Counted from the stretch's first letter, positions 33,810 to 43,042 are shown. The stretch is 64,000 bases of DNA from Listeria grayi DSM 20601 (GCF_000148995.1 NZ_GL538352.1:310001-374000); one strand, 5' to 3'. The notes: generated by a model not told the origin, from the sequence alone. Made by a program: numbers and translations.

Positions 33810-34604
33810 TTGAAATATACAATCGTTTCTAAGGGGGATGAAAAATCCAACCTATTAAAAATGCAGATGAAGGAATCTTTTTCTCAGTATGATATGGAAT
33901 ATGATGAGAAAGAGCCTTCTGCAGTAATTTCGATCGGTGGAGATGGAACATTTCTCTCAGCATTTCATAAGTATCAGCATCGTTTAGACAGAGTCGCATT
34001 TATTGGGATCCACACGGGTCATTTAGGATTTTATGCGGACTGGCGACCGAATGAAGCCGAACGTTTAGTAGAGGCGATCGCGAACAAGGAATACAAGATC
34101 GTTTCCTATCCATTGTTGAAAATCACCGTCGTATTTGGAATGGGACATGAGCGCGAAGAGTACCTTGCACTGAATGAATCTACTATCAAGAGCTCCGGTG
34201 GTCCGTTTGTTGTGGATGTCAATATCAACGATTCACAGTTTGAACGCTTCCGTGGGGATGGGCTTTGCATGTCTACGCCAAGTGGAACGACAGCATATAA
34301 TAAATCATTGGGCGGCGCATTGATGCATCCTTCGATTGAAGCCATGCAGCTCACAGAGATGGCTTCGATCAATAACCGTGTTTATCGTACGATCGGGAGC
34401 CCGCTTGTCTTTCCAAAACATCACACGGTGCAGTTAGTACCAGTTCAAGATAAAAATTTCCAGATCTCGATCGATCACGTGAGTATCCTGCATCGTGATG
34501 TCAAAGAGATCATTTACCAAGTATCAGAAGAGAAAGCGAATTTTGCACGTTTCCGTTATTTTCCATTTTGGCGGCGGGTTCATGATTCCTTTATCGAAAA
34601 TTAG
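33810..34604 (+). CDS. nadK: NAD kinase
   Basis: Phosphorylates NAD to NADP. 264 residues. GGDGTFL (about residues 44-50) is the diphosphate-binding motif; NE-x-x-I (ALNESTIKSSGGPF) and the glycine-rich STPSGTTAYNKSLGG follow. TTG start with AGGAGAG seven bases before it, typical of this gene in Listeria. Follows relQ by 27 bases. Confidence 0.94.
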   Translation: MKYTIVSKGDEKSNLLKMQMKESFSQYDMEYDEKEPSAVISIGGDGTFLSAFHKYQHRLDRVAFIGIHTGHLGFYADWRPNEAERLVEAIANKEYKIVSYPLLKITVVFGMGHEREEYLALNESTIKSSGGPFVVDVNINDSQFERFRGDGLCMSTPSGTTAYNKSLGGALMHPSIEAMQLTEMASINNRVYRTIGSPLVFPKHHTVQLVPVQDKNFQISIDHVSILHRDVKEIIYQVSEEKANFARFRYFPFWRRVHDSFIEN

Positions 34605-34619
34605 GAGGAACAGGAAACT

Positions 34620-35516
34620 TTGTTATTAGAGTGGACAGCCACGGCTGAAGAAGAGGGACTGCTGTTGCGGACTTTCTTGAAACGAAAACATATTTCTAAA
34701 TTATTATTGACGGCGATCAAATACCATGAAGGCGGCAGGATAGCAGTCAATAACGCTACTGAAAATGTGTTGTACCGCGTGCGGTCTGGCGATAAAGTGA
34801 GCGTTATGCTGCCGGAAGAAAAGCAGAATGAACAATTGATCGCCGAGCATACCGATCTCGATATCCGTTATGAAGATGATTTTGTGATTGTTTTAAATAA
34901 ACCAGCGGGAATGCCCTCGATCCCTTCACAATATCATCCGACTGGTTCAGTGGCTAATTTCATCAAGGGCCATTATCAAGAGCAAAACTTAACTAATGCA
35001 GTTCATATCGTGACGCGGCTGGATCGGGAAACATCAGGATTGATGCTGATTGCGAAAACTCGTTTTGCCCATGCCCGGCTGAGCAGCTTTTTACAGAAGG
35101 GCGATTTAAAACGGAAATATCAAGCATTAACAATGGGGGATTTAGCGAATAAAGCAGGATACATCGAAGCACCGATCGGAAGAGATTCCGATATCAGTAT
35201 CATGGCAAGGAAAGTCACAGAAACCGGGAAATATGCCAAAACAAATTATCAAGTGATTGCAAGTTATCCGGATTTTGAACATGTAGATATCCAATTGGAA
35301 ACAGGGAGGACGCATCAGATCCGCGTTCACTTTTCACACATTGGACATTCACTGCTCGGGGACGACATGTACCACGGTGAGACTAGCCTGATCAGACGTC
35401 ATGCCTTGCATTCCTATCATCTGCATTTTATTCACCCTTTTACAGAAGAATACTTGTCATTTGAATGTGAATTACCTGAGGATATGGAAGAATTATTACG
35501 TATCTGGAAAAAATAG
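34620..35516 (+). CDS. RluD/RluA-family pseudouridine synthase
   Basis: 298 residues: N-terminal S4-like segment (about 12-70), catalytic domain with IVTRLDRETSGLMLIAKT (Asp nucleophile), the LKRKYQALTMG strand and TGRTHQIRVHFSHIGHSLLGDDMY. TTG start, AGGAGGAAC upstream. Third gene of the relQ-nadK operon, equivalent to yjbO. The target uridine in rRNA or tRNA is not determined by sequence. Confidence 0.9.
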   Translation: MLLEWTATAEEEGLLLRTFLKRKHISKLLLTAIKYHEGGRIAVNNATENVLYRVRSGDKVSVMLPEEKQNEQLIAEHTDLDIRYEDDFVIVLNKPAGMPSIPSQYHPTGSVANFIKGHYQEQNLTNAVHIVTRLDRETSGLMLIAKTRFAHARLSSFLQKGDLKRKYQALTMGDLANKAGYIEAPIGRDSDISIMARKVTETGKYAKTNYQVIASYPDFEHVDIQLETGRTHQIRVHFSHIGHSLLGDDMYHGETSLIRRHALHSYHLHFIHPFTEEYLSFECELPEDMEELLRIWKK

Positions 35517-35582
35517 TTTTAAAAATGTGCTGCTTCATGTAAAATATAAGAAGCGAGAGCACCAATTAGAGGAGGATAAAAC

Positions 35583-36371
35583 ATGAATTTATCATTAGAG
35601 GGAAAGACATACGTTGTTATGGGCGTAGCTAATAAGCGCAGTATCGCTTGGGGAATTGCACAATCTTTGAACGATGCAGGAGCAAGATTAGTGTTTACAT
35701 ATGCAGATGATCGTTCCAAAAAAAGCATTTTACAATTAGTAGAAAATCTAAGCGAAGTCAATCAAGAACCATTAGCACTTCCATGTGACGTTACCAGTGA
35801 CGAAGCAATTGAAGAAGCTTTTAGAACGATCTATGAAAAAGCTGGCAAGATCAGTGGGATCGCTCACTGTATCGCCTTTGCAAATAAAGATTATTTAGCT
35901 GGGGATTACTTGGAAGTCGACCGTGAAAGTTTCTTACAAGCCCACAATATCAGCGCTTATTCTTTCACTGCAGTGGCACGTGCAGCGAAGCATTTGGAAA
36001 TGCTAACAGAAGATGCAAGCCTTATTACATTAACTTACCTAGGCGGCGAACGAGTAGTTGAAAATTATAATATTATGGGTGTTGCTAAAGCGTCCTTAGA
36101 TGCGAGCGTTCGCTATTTAGCAATGGACTTAGGCGCACAAGGCGTTCGTGTCAATGCAATTTCTGCTGGTCCGATTCGTACCGTATCGGCACGTGGCGTG
36201 AGCGGATTTACAGATTCCCTTGCGATCGTGGAAGAAAGAGCACCGTTAAAACGGGCAACGCAGCAAGAAGAAGTTGGCGACACCGCTTATTTCTTACTAA
36301 GTAGATTATCCCGTGGGATCACAGGCGAAGTATTGCATGTCGACAGCGGTTATCATATTGTTGGATTTTAA
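35583..36371 (+). CDS. fabI: Enoyl-[acyl-carrier-protein] reductase FabI
   Basis: Last step of the fatty acid elongation cycle, target of triclosan-type inhibitors. 262 residues, short-chain dehydrogenase fold: GVANKRSIAWGIAQ nucleotide-binding start, catalytic Tyr and Lys in YNIMGVAKA (Tyr-x6-Lys), and the GPIRTVSARGVSGF substrate loop. SD GAGGAGG. In L. monocytogenes the next genes would be dltDCBA; here a terminator and rpiA follow directly. Confidence 0.95.
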   Translation: MNLSLEGKTYVVMGVANKRSIAWGIAQSLNDAGARLVFTYADDRSKKSILQLVENLSEVNQEPLALPCDVTSDEAIEEAFRTIYEKAGKISGIAHCIAFANKDYLAGDYLEVDRESFLQAHNISAYSFTAVARAAKHLEMLTEDASLITLTYLGGERVVENYNIMGVAKASLDASVRYLAMDLGAQGVRVNAISAGPIRTVSARGVSGFTDSLAIVEERAPLKRATQQEEVGDTAYFLLSRLSRGITGEVLHVDSGYHIVGF

Positions 36372-36375
36372 AATT

Positions 36376-36411
36376 AAAAACTTGGTAGCTTGTATGCTGC
36401 CAAGTTTTTTT
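36376..36411 (+). terminator. Terminator after fabI
   Basis: AAAAACTTGGTAGC pairs (one mismatch) with GCTGCCAAGTTTTT, T run follows. Confidence 0.85.
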
Positions 36412-36445
36412 GAAAATCATTTCATTTAAAATGGAGGCGTTAGGT

Positions 36446-37126
36446 ATGAACGCAAAACAATTGGCAGGCGAAAAAGCAGCAGAATGGGTCGAGGACGGAA
36501 TGACGATCGGTCTCGGAACAGGTAGTACGGTCTATTATACGATCGAGAAAATCGGTGAAATGGTCAAAAACGGGTTGCAGATCGTTGGTGTACCAACATC
36601 AGAACGAACACGCATTCAAGCAGAAGGATTGGGCATTCCATTAACAAGTTTAAATGAAGTAGAAAAAATCGACTTAACGATCGACGGTTCTGATGAAGTA
36701 GATGCTTCATTCCGTGGCATCAAAGGCGGTGGGGGAGCATTGCTGCGCGAAAAAATGGTTGCAGATATCTCAGATACGAATATTTGGGTCGTAAGCAGTA
36801 ACAAACGTGTGGATGTATTAGGTAAATTCCCACTTCCAATCGAAGTCATTCCTTTTGGCTATAAGCAAGTCGCAAATAAATTACAAAAACGCAGTGCTGA
36901 CGCAAGACTGCGCAAGACAGAAGACGGAGACATTTATGTCACGGATAACGGCAACTATATTTTAGATGTCTATGACCAAGCATTTACAGACCCAGCAGAA
37001 TGGCAAGATTGGCTGCAAAAGGTTCCTGGCATTGTCGAGCAAGGTTTTTTCCTTGGGATCGTGGATATCGTGATCGCAGCAAGTGAAAGCGGCGAAATTG
37101 AACTGTTTGAAAGTGAGAAGAGCTGA
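36446..37126 (+). CDS. rpiA: Ribose-5-phosphate isomerase A
   Basis: Interconverts ribose-5-P and ribulose-5-P in the pentose phosphate pathway. 226 residues. GLGTGSTVYYTI (phosphate loop), DLTIDGSDEVD (catalytic Asp) and KGGGGALLREK (catalytic Glu, Lys) are all present. ATG at 36446 with GGAGGCG; the upstream ATG at 36410 lies in the fabI terminator. The TGA stop (37124-37126) sits inside the first copy of a duplicated palindrome. Confidence 0.95.
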   Translation: MNAKQLAGEKAAEWVEDGMTIGLGTGSTVYYTIEKIGEMVKNGLQIVGVPTSERTRIQAEGLGIPLTSLNEVEKIDLTIDGSDEVDASFRGIKGGGGALLREKMVADISDTNIWVVSSNKRVDVLGKFPLPIEVIPFGYKQVANKLQKRSADARLRKTEDGDIYVTDNGNYILDVYDQAFTDPAEWQDWLQKVPGIVEQGFFLGIVDIVIAASESGEIELFESEKS

Positions 37127-37143
37127 ATCATGGATTCAGCTCT
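37118..37143. repeat. 26-bp palindromic terminator-type repeat, left copy
   Basis: Contains a perfect inverted repeat (AGAGCTGAATC ... GATTCAGCTCT). An identical 26-bp copy lies at 37315-37340. It holds the rpiA stop codon. Unlike the right copy it is not followed by a T run, so on its own it is no longer a terminator for rpiA. Confidence 0.85.
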
Positions 37144-37266
37144 CAGCTTGCCCGAAAAACGATCATCTTCGTCGTTAAAGTTTGCGTTCCGATGCTCACG
37201 TACACGAGTACGCTCCGCTTCGGTACTCGACTTTGCCTAGAATCTAATCATTTTTCGGACAAGCTG
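37144..37266. mobile_element. 123-bp element with imperfect terminal inverted repeats
   Basis: CAGCTTGCCCGAAAAACGA (37144-37162) and TCATTTTTCGGACAAGCTG (37248-37266) are inverted repeats with two mismatches. Inside is a second hairpin, CGAGTAC (37205-37211) with GTACTCG (37223-37229). It abuts the left copy of a duplicated 26-bp palindrome, suggesting a MITE or REP-like insertion. No coding capacity. Confidence 0.5.
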
Positions 37267-37279
37267 AAAACAGTAAAAA

Positions 37280-37306
37280 ATGATTGAAAGGATGTTTTCC
37301 TTCAAT
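37280..37306. repeat. Hairpin between the inverted-repeat element and the second palindrome copy
   Basis: TGATTGAAAGGA pairs with TCCTTCAATC around a short TGTTT loop. No T tract of terminator length follows. Confidence 0.5.
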
Positions 37307-37314
37307 CTAAGAGC

Positions 37315-37340
37315 AAGAGCTGAATCATGGATTCAGCTCT
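37315..37340. terminator. 26-bp palindrome, right copy, acting as terminator
   Basis: Identical to 37118-37143 and followed by TTTTTT on the plus strand. It also contains the stop codon (37325-37327) of the convergent GNAT gene. This was presumably the original shared terminator of rpiA and the GNAT gene. Confidence 0.75.
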
Positions 37341-37762
37341 TTTTTCATTTCTTTATGTGGGATATCGGCATCCAAAAATTCATCGGAACAAACGGTATAG
37401 CCTAATTTTTCGTAAAATGGAATCGCTGTGATCTGAGCACCGAGCCGAAGTTCCGTCACAGCTTGTGAGACGGCTTCGGCTTCGATCGCCTCCATGATGC
37501 GGCGACCAGCCCCTTTTCCGCGGGCTGCTTGTTGCGTGCAGATACGCTCTACTTTCCCATAATCGGGAAGGATTCGGAAACGCCCAGTTGCAAGCGGTGT
37601 ACCGTCTGAATCATAATCTACGAACATCAGCGCATCGGCTGCTTTATCATGCTCGTCCCATTCCAATTCAGGATCAATTTGTTGTTCGCCGATAAAAACA
37701 GCTTGTCGAATGGCAAAAGCATCTTGTTTTTCTTCTGGTGTCATCACTTTTTTTACTACCAA
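37325..37762 (-). CDS. GNAT-family N-acetyltransferase, YjcF-like
   Basis: 145 residues. VFIGEQQIDPELEWDEHDKAADALMFVDYD and ATGRFRILPDYGKVERICTQQAARGKGAGRRIMEAIEAEA carry strand 4 and the acetyl-CoA loop R-G-K-G-A-G (about residues 78-84); IPFYEKLGY is motif B. Related to B. subtilis YjcF, which also neighbours a YjcH-like esterase. Its stop codon lies within the terminator palindrome. Substrate unknown. Confidence 0.85.
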   Translation of the reverse strand: MVVKKVMTPEEKQDAFAIRQAVFIGEQQIDPELEWDEHDKAADALMFVDYDSDGTPLATGRFRILPDYGKVERICTQQAARGKGAGRRIMEAIEAEAVSQAVTELRLGAQITAIPFYEKLGYTVCSDEFLDADIPHKEMKKELNP

Positions 37763-37781
37763 TTATTAAACGTCCTTTCTT

Positions 37782-38531
37782 TTACACATGCATGCTTTCT
37801 AAGTCCAACTCATTTGCAGCCAACATATAACGCAGTGCGTCTTTTACAAGCGGCTGCCAATATTTCCATTTATGATCCCCTTCAAAAACCTGTGACCGAT
37901 GTTCAAATCCTTTTGCTGTCAAAACTTTTGTGAAAGCCAGATTTGGGGTGAGAAAATCAGCTTGCTGATCATCTGTTGTATGAACATCGGTCTCTTTGCT
38001 ACCGATAACATGATAGATCTTCAGCTTTGCCGGATCAGCTTTTTTTGCCGCAGTGAGCAAGCTGTCATCCATGAATGGGGAGTGTAGGATGACATTCCCA
38101 AAGGTATGGGGATAGCGCAAAGCAGTCTGCAAGGATACAGCAGCTCCAAGCGAATCCCCCATCAAGAAACGGCTTGCTGCCATTTGATAAGAAGGGAAGC
38201 GGTCTTCTACATAAGGAAGTAGTTCTCGAGCCAAAAATTTAACGTATGCGTCATTTTGGCTGCCTTCGGGGTGGTATTTCTCACGTCTATCCGTCACCGT
38301 TTTGTAAGGAACGCCGATGAAAATAGCTTTTTCCATTTCATCCTTTTCCACTAATTCATCAGAAAAGTGGGCTAATTTACCAAATTGGAAATAATCCTTG
38401 CCGTCTTGGACGATAAAAAGAGGATACTTATAGAGATGAGAGAAGTCCGGCGGGAGGTAAATAATCAAATCCAGTTCCTCCTTCAAATACTCACTGTAAA
38501 GCTTGTCATCTATCCATTTTCCCTGAGCCAT
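37782..38531 (-). CDS. YjcH-like alpha/beta hydrolase (esterase D family)
   Basis: 249 residues. GDSLGAAVSLQTALRYP contains the nucleophile elbow (Gly-Asp-Ser-Leu-Gly), an Asp near KETDVHTTDDQ and a late His in EGDHKWKYW complete the triad. Family members act on acyl or siderophore esters; the substrate here is unknown. I chose the second of two close ATGs (38531), nine bases from AAGGAG. Operon with the YjcF-like gene (19-base gap). Confidence 0.83.
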   Translation of the reverse strand: MAQGKWIDDKLYSEYLKEELDLIIYLPPDFSHLYKYPLFIVQDGKDYFQFGKLAHFSDELVEKDEMEKAIFIGVPYKTVTDRREKYHPEGSQNDAYVKFLARELLPYVEDRFPSYQMAASRFLMGDSLGAAVSLQTALRYPHTFGNVILHSPFMDDSLLTAAKKADPAKLKIYHVIGSKETDVHTTDDQQADFLTPNLAFTKVLTAKGFEHRSQVFEGDHKWKYWQPLVKDALRYMLAANELDLESMHV

Positions 38532-38651
38532 TTTCATCCGCTCCTTTCTTTTGAGTAGTCCTTTTATTTTAACACGAAAAAACAAAAAAGGAAGCGATAA
38601 AACCTAAGTTTTTGAAATTTATCTAAATTTTCTGTTTTTATAAAAGTCATG

Positions 38652-38680
38652 CTGATAGATTAATAAAAATATGCTATACT
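38652..38680 (+). promoter_or_regulatory. Promoter of ilvE
   Basis: CTGATA (38652-38657), 17-bp spacer, extended -10 TGCTATACT (TATACT 38675-38680). No T-box leader is visible between it and the start codon. Confidence 0.6.
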
Positions 38681-38743
38681 AGTGGATAAACAGAAAACTT
38701 ACTTGAATCAGAAGGTTTGTTAGGAGAAAGCGAGGAAATAGAA

Positions 38744-39766
38744 ATGAGCAATGTAAATATTGATTGGGCAAATCTAGGGTTTAGCTATATCAAAACAGAT
38801 AAACGCTATATCTCTTATTGGAAAGACGGAAAATGGGATGATGGAGCGTTGACAGAAGACAATACGCTACATATCAGCGAAGGTTCTACGGCACTCCATT
38901 ACGGGCAGCAATGTTTTGAAGGGCTTAAAGCTTATCGCAGTAAAGACGGATCAATCAATCTATTTCGTCCAGACCAAAATGCAGCTCGAATGAAGCGCAG
39001 CTGTGAGCGGTTATTGATGCCGCAAGTCCCAACGGATAAATTTATCGAAGCTTGCAAACAAGTGGTGAAAGCCAATGAAGCATATTTGCCTCCATATGGA
39101 ACAGGTGCTACGTTGTATTTACGTCCGTTCGTGATCGGAGTAGGAGATAACTTAGGTGTACACGCTGCCCCAGAGTATATATTTTCTATTTTTTGTTCGC
39201 CAGTCGGCCCTTATTTCAAAGGCGGATTAGTGCCGGCAAACTTTATCGTTTCTGATTTTGACCGTGCAGCTCCAAATGGTACCGGTGCGGCTAAAGTCGG
39301 TGGAAACTATGCGGCAAGCCTACTACCTGGCGAAGCAGCAAAAGAACGTGCTTTTGCCGATTCGATCTATTTAGATCCAGCAACACATACAAAAATCGAA
39401 GAAGTTGGTGCGGCAAACTTCTTTGGGATCACCAAAGACGACCGCTTCATTACCCCAGATTCTCCATCGATCTTACCAAGTATTACCAAATATTCCCTTC
39501 TTTACCTTGCAGAACACCGTTTAGGTCTGGAAGTGGAAGAAGGCGATGTCTATATCGATAAATTGGAGGATTTCAAAGAAGCAGGAGCATGTGGTACGGC
39601 TGCAGTAATCACTCCGATCGGCGGTATCCAGTATAAAGAGAATTTCCACGTTTTCCATAGTGAGACAGAAGTCGGACCAACTGTGAAGGCGTTATTTGAT
39701 GAATTATCGGGCATTCAATTTGGTGAAAAAGAAGCACCTGAAAATTGGATCGTGAAGGTAGATTAA
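38744..39766 (+). CDS. ilvE: Branched-chain amino acid aminotransferase
   Basis: PLP enzyme that transfers the amino group between glutamate and the branched-chain 2-oxo acids. 340 residues, fold-type IV class: [27 protein letters not shown] with the PLP lysine, [11 protein letters not shown], and [13 protein letters not shown] at 38744 with GAGG upstream rather than the TTG-type starts further upstream. Monocistronic. lmo0978 equivalent. Branched-chain precursors also feed anteiso fatty acid synthesis, which is important in Listeria. Confidence 0.95.
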   Translation: MSNVNIDWANLGFSYIKTDKRYISYWKDGKWDDGALTEDNTLHISEGSTALHYGQQCFEGLKAYRSKDGSINLFRPDQNAARMKRSCERLLMPQVPTDKFIEACKQVVKANEAYLPPYGTGATLYLRPFVIGVGDNLGVHAAPEYIFSIFCSPVGPYFKGGLVPANFIVSDFDRAAPNGTGAAKVGGNYAASLLPGEAAKERAFADSIYLDPATHTKIEEVGAANFFGITKDDRFITPDSPSILPSITKYSLLYLAEHRLGLEVEEGDVYIDKLEDFKEAGACGTAAVITPIGGIQYKENFHVFHSETEVGPTVKALFDELSGIQFGEKEAPENWIVKVD

Positions 39767-39805
39767 AAAAACGGTAGCTGCAAAATTCGCAGCTACCGTT
39801 TTTTT
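39765..39805. terminator. Bidirectional terminator between ilvE and the MFS gene
   Basis: AAAAAAACGGTAGCTGC (39765-39781) pairs with GCAGCTACCGTTTTTTT (39789-39805). Confidence 0.9.
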
Positions 39806-41262
39806 GTTGCTTTTGGTAATAGGAAAAATAATAAAAAGGCAATCAAACAACAAAACAGCAATGTCAGAAATACCATGTTGAGGCCACTGTATAAAATCTC
39901 GCGCAACGGTTGTAGCAACGTTTTGGCAAGACTCGAAGCAGTAGTCGGACTGATGAGCTTATTGAGGTTCTCACTGCTGACTGCTTGGGCGCCATGTTGC
40001 CCGAATTGATTGTTGATAACACTGTTAAAAACTGTACCTAAAATCGCGACACCGATCGTTTGCCCAACATTTCGGAAAAGATTGTTGGTGGCTGTCGATA
40101 TACCGGTCTGTGATTTTGGAACAGCTTCCTGAACCGCAACCGTAGTGATCGTAAAGGCCATCCCAAAACCTAATCCCATCAGCGCACTATTCAAATAAAA
40201 ATAGATATCACTAGTACTTGCCGGGAAGAGGAAGAGGAGTAGAGCCCCTAAAACCGAAATAAATGTCCCAATTCCGATCGTTGCGCGCATTCCCCATTTT
40301 TTAAAGAGCCGATCGGATAAAAACGAACCGATGATCCAAGTCACAGATAATGGCGCAAGCATAAATCCAGCGACCGTTGCACCATGTCCTAGCATCCCCT
40401 GAGCCCACATCGGGATATACACATTGATCCCAATCAAAAAGACACTCAAAAAAAAGCCAATCAAATTAGAAATAAGTACAATTGGATTTTTGAACAAAAT
40501 AAACGGAAGTACGGGATCAGCAGCCTTTTTCTCATTTTTATAAAAAATAAAGAAGAAAATAAGTGCGCAAGCGAACAATACTAAAACAAGCGGATCTGCC
40601 CAATTCAGCGTTTCTCCAACTTGTTGTAATCCGAATAATAGTGCTAATAATGCTAATGTAAAGACAACGGCCCCTTTATAATCGATGGGCAATCGCTTAG
40701 GGGTAAGGTGTTCTTTAAAATAGAATCCTACTAAGATAATCGTCAAGATCCCGAACGGAATATTGATAAAAAAGATCCAATGCCACGACAGCTGATCCAC
40801 TAGGAAGCCACCCAATAATGGACCAAAGACACCGGCGATCCCCCATGCCGATCCCATGAAACCAAGAACGCGCGCTCTTTTCTCTGCGGGATAGATATCA
40901 GCAATGATCGTCATAGTGGAAGGAAGGATCCCTCCGGCACCGATTCCTTGAATCACCCGGAAAATGATCAGCATTTCCATACTTTGTGCTAGTCCACACA
41001 GCGTAGAGCCAATCAGGAAAATGACCGTAGCGGTGATAAAAATTTTTTTCCTTCCATAAATATCTGATAGTTTTCCGTATATAGGGATCGCGATCGATGA
41101 GGTGAGTAAAAATACAGAAAATACCCAATTCATCAATGCGATCCCATCTAAATGACTAACGATCGTCGGCATTGCCGTACTTACGATCGTTCCTTCAATT
41201 GCTGCCATAAATGTAGCCACAAATACGGAAAGCGTGACAGCCTTTCTCTTCGTCTGTTCCAC
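39793..41262 (-). CDS. MFS efflux transporter, DHA2 (EmrB/QacA) family
   Basis: 489 residues, 14 membrane segments expected for this family. Motifs: TFMAAIEGTIVSTAMPTI in helix 1 with the acidic D1-type residue, GKLSDIYGRKK (motif A), RVIQGIGAGGILPSTMTI (motif B) and GIAGVFGPLLGGFLVD (motif C). Likely drug or toxic-compound/proton antiporter. GTG at 41262 chosen because AAGGAG lies eight bases upstream and the cytoplasmic N-terminus is then short (MEQTKRKAV). lmo0981 equivalent. Confidence 0.9.
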   Translation of the reverse strand: MEQTKRKAVTLSVFVATFMAAIEGTIVSTAMPTIVSHLDGIALMNWVFSVFLLTSSIAIPIYGKLSDIYGRKKIFITATVIFLIGSTLCGLAQSMEMLIIFRVIQGIGAGGILPSTMTIIADIYPAEKRARVLGFMGSAWGIAGVFGPLLGGFLVDQLSWHWIFFINIPFGILTIILVGFYFKEHLTPKRLPIDYKGAVVFTLALLALLFGLQQVGETLNWADPLVLVLFACALIFFFIFYKNEKKAADPVLPFILFKNPIVLISNLIGFFLSVFLIGINVYIPMWAQGMLGHGATVAGFMLAPLSVTWIIGSFLSDRLFKKWGMRATIGIGTFISVLGALLLFLFPASTSDIYFYLNSALMGLGFGMAFTITTVAVQEAVPKSQTGISTATNNLFRNVGQTIGVAILGTVFNSVINNQFGQHGAQAVSSENLNKLISPTTASSLAKTLLQPLREILYSGLNMVFLTLLFCCLIAFLLFFLLPKATKKR

Positions 41263-41381
41263 GTCTTTCACTCCTTCTTCATCTAACGAATTATACCATA
41301 ATCTTTGCAAACAAAAAACATGCAACTTAGGGAGAGAAGGCATATAATAAAGGCAGCAAGAAGAAAAGGAGGCTACTGTCT

Positions 41382-42440
41382 TTGAGTTATCAACCAAATC
41401 CACTAGAGATTATGCATAAAATCCAAACTTTGACCAATATACCAAGCCCTACTGGAAATACGAGGGCGATCATCCAGCATATCGCGGAAGATTTAGAGCG
41501 CGACCACATTCCATTTCGCCTGAATAATAAAGGCGGGTTACTCGTAACACTTGAAGGGAAAAACAAAGATCAACACCGTATGCTGACTGCTCACGTAGAT
41601 ACACTGGGAGCAATGGTAAAAGCAATCAAGCCGGACGGTAGACTACAATTAGCGCTTATCGGCGGTTTTCGATTCAATGCGATCGAAGGCGAATATTGTA
41701 CAATCGAAACTTTGTCTGGAGAACGCTATTCTGGCACGATCTTGATGCACCAAACCTCTGTCCACGTCTATAAGGACGCGGGAAGTGCAGAACGGAACGA
41801 TACCAATATCGAAGTGCGATTGGATGCCAAAGTGTTCAGCAAAACGGAAACAGAGGCATTAGGCATTTCAGTGGGCGATTTCGTGTCTTTCGATCCCCGG
41901 ACTACTATTGTAAACGATGAATTTATAAAATCACGACATCTTGACGATAAAGCCAGCGTTGCCATTTTATTGCAGTTGATCACAACCATCCATACGAATA
42001 AAATAGTACTGCCATTCACAACGCATTTCTTGATTTCCAATAATGAAGAAATCGGCTACGGCGGTAATTCCAACATCCCGGAAGAAACTGTCGAATATTT
42101 AGCGGTCGATATGGGGGCGCTCGGAGACGGTCAAACTTCTGACGAATACACGGTATCGATTTGTGCAAAAGACGGAAGTGGTCCGTATCATTATGGGCTA
42201 CGCAAAAATTTGATCGAGCTGGCAGAACAAAATGAGATTGCCTACAAAGTAGATATCTATCCCTTTTATTCTTCCGATGCAAGTGCAGCGATCCATGCCG
42301 GCAATGACATCATCCATGGACTGATCGGGCCAGGTATCGATGCAAGCCATGCCTATGAACGCACACACAAAGATTCTCTGTACCATACAGAAAAGCTGGT
42401 ATATGCGTACCTACTTTCTGATAAATTAGCTAATCAATAG
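41382..42440 (+). CDS. M42-family metallopeptidase (glutamyl/deblocking aminopeptidase)
   Basis: 352 residues. Metal and catalytic motifs: TAHVDTLG (His, Asp), RHLDDKASVAILLQL (bridging Asp), SNNEEIGYGGNS (catalytic Glu-Glu), VDMGALGDG, and a late His in GIDASHAYERTH. These are dodecameric tetrahedral aminopeptidases that trim peptides in the cytoplasm. TTG start with AAGGAGG eight to nine bases upstream. Followed nine bases later by gpx, so a two-gene operon. Confidence 0.92.
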   Translation: MSYQPNPLEIMHKIQTLTNIPSPTGNTRAIIQHIAEDLERDHIPFRLNNKGGLLVTLEGKNKDQHRMLTAHVDTLGAMVKAIKPDGRLQLALIGGFRFNAIEGEYCTIETLSGERYSGTILMHQTSVHVYKDAGSAERNDTNIEVRLDAKVFSKTETEALGISVGDFVSFDPRTTIVNDEFIKSRHLDDKASVAILLQLITTIHTNKIVLPFTTHFLISNNEEIGYGGNSNIPEETVEYLAVDMGALGDGQTSDEYTVSICAKDGSGPYHYGLRKNLIELAEQNEIAYKVDIYPFYSSDASAAIHAGNDIIHGLIGPGIDASHAYERTHKDSLYHTEKLVYAYLLSDKLANQ

Positions 42441-42449
42441 GAGTAAAAA

Positions 42450-42920
42450 ATGATGACAGTATATGATTTTTCTGCAAAAGATATGGCAGGTAAAGAAGTA
42501 AAATTAGAAGATTATAAAGGTAAAGTCTTGATTATTGTCAACACAGCTAGCAAATGTGGATTGACTCCGCAGCTAGAAGGCTTAGAAACATTATATGAAA
42601 AATATAAAGAACAAGGATTAGAGATTTTAGGATTTCCTTGCAATCAGTTTATGCGCCAAGATCCAGGTTCAGATGAAGAGATCATGGAGTTTTGTCAGCG
42701 CAATTACGGTGTGACATTCCATATGTTCTCTAAAATCAAAGTCAAAGGCAAAGATGCGCACCCACTTTATCAATATTTGACAGAGCAAACAGGCGGTAAA
42801 AAAATCGAATGGAACTTTGCGAAATTTTTGATCAATCGCGAGGGCGAGATTGTAGAGCGTTTCCCATCGAAGCAACCACCAGAAAAAGCAGAAGAAGAAA
42901 TCGTCAAAGCATTAGCTTAA
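42450..42920 (+). CDS. Glutathione peroxidase-family thiol peroxidase
   Basis: 156 residues; reduces peroxides, in Firmicutes probably with thioredoxin or bacillithiol as reductant. [11 protein letters not shown] holds the peroxidatic Cys (about 36), encoded by TGT, so no selenocysteine. LGFPCNQF contributes the Gln and a possible resolving Cys, and WNFAKFLI the Trp-Asn pair. Two adjacent ATGs (42450, 42453) are both acceptable. lmo0983 equivalent and the last conserved gene before the accessory cluster. Confidence 0.93.
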   Translation: MMTVYDFSAKDMAGKEVKLEDYKGKVLIIVNTASKCGLTPQLEGLETLYEKYKEQGLEILGFPCNQFMRQDPGSDEEIMEFCQRNYGVTFHMFSKIKVKGKDAHPLYQYLTEQTGGKKIEWNFAKFLINREGEIVERFPSKQPPEKAEEEIVKALA

Positions 42921-42933
42921 TAAGAATGGTACG

Positions 42934-42987
42934 AAAAGTTCCGTCCCAAAATGAGTGTAAAGCTCATCTTGGGACGGAACTTTTTTT
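42934..42987 (+). terminator. Terminator after gpx
   Basis: AAAAGTTCCGTCCCA (42934-42948) pairs with TGGGACGGAACTTTT (42970-42984), T run follows. Marks the left border of the accessory cluster. Confidence 0.9.
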
Positions 42988-43042
42988 GTCACAAAATCTT
43001 CACAAATTAAGCTGAAAACAAGCGAAATTACATTTTTAGCTG

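Noticed and set aside
38625-38640. CodY box upstream of ilvE
   Set aside because: AATTTTCTG matches the first half but the second half departs at most positions, so support is too weak.
38586-38743. T-box leader for ilvE
   Set aside because: The leader after the -10 is only about 60 bases and has no T-box sequence or specifier stem.
42549-42566. Selenocysteine form of glutathione peroxidase
   Set aside because: The active-site codon is TGT (Cys).
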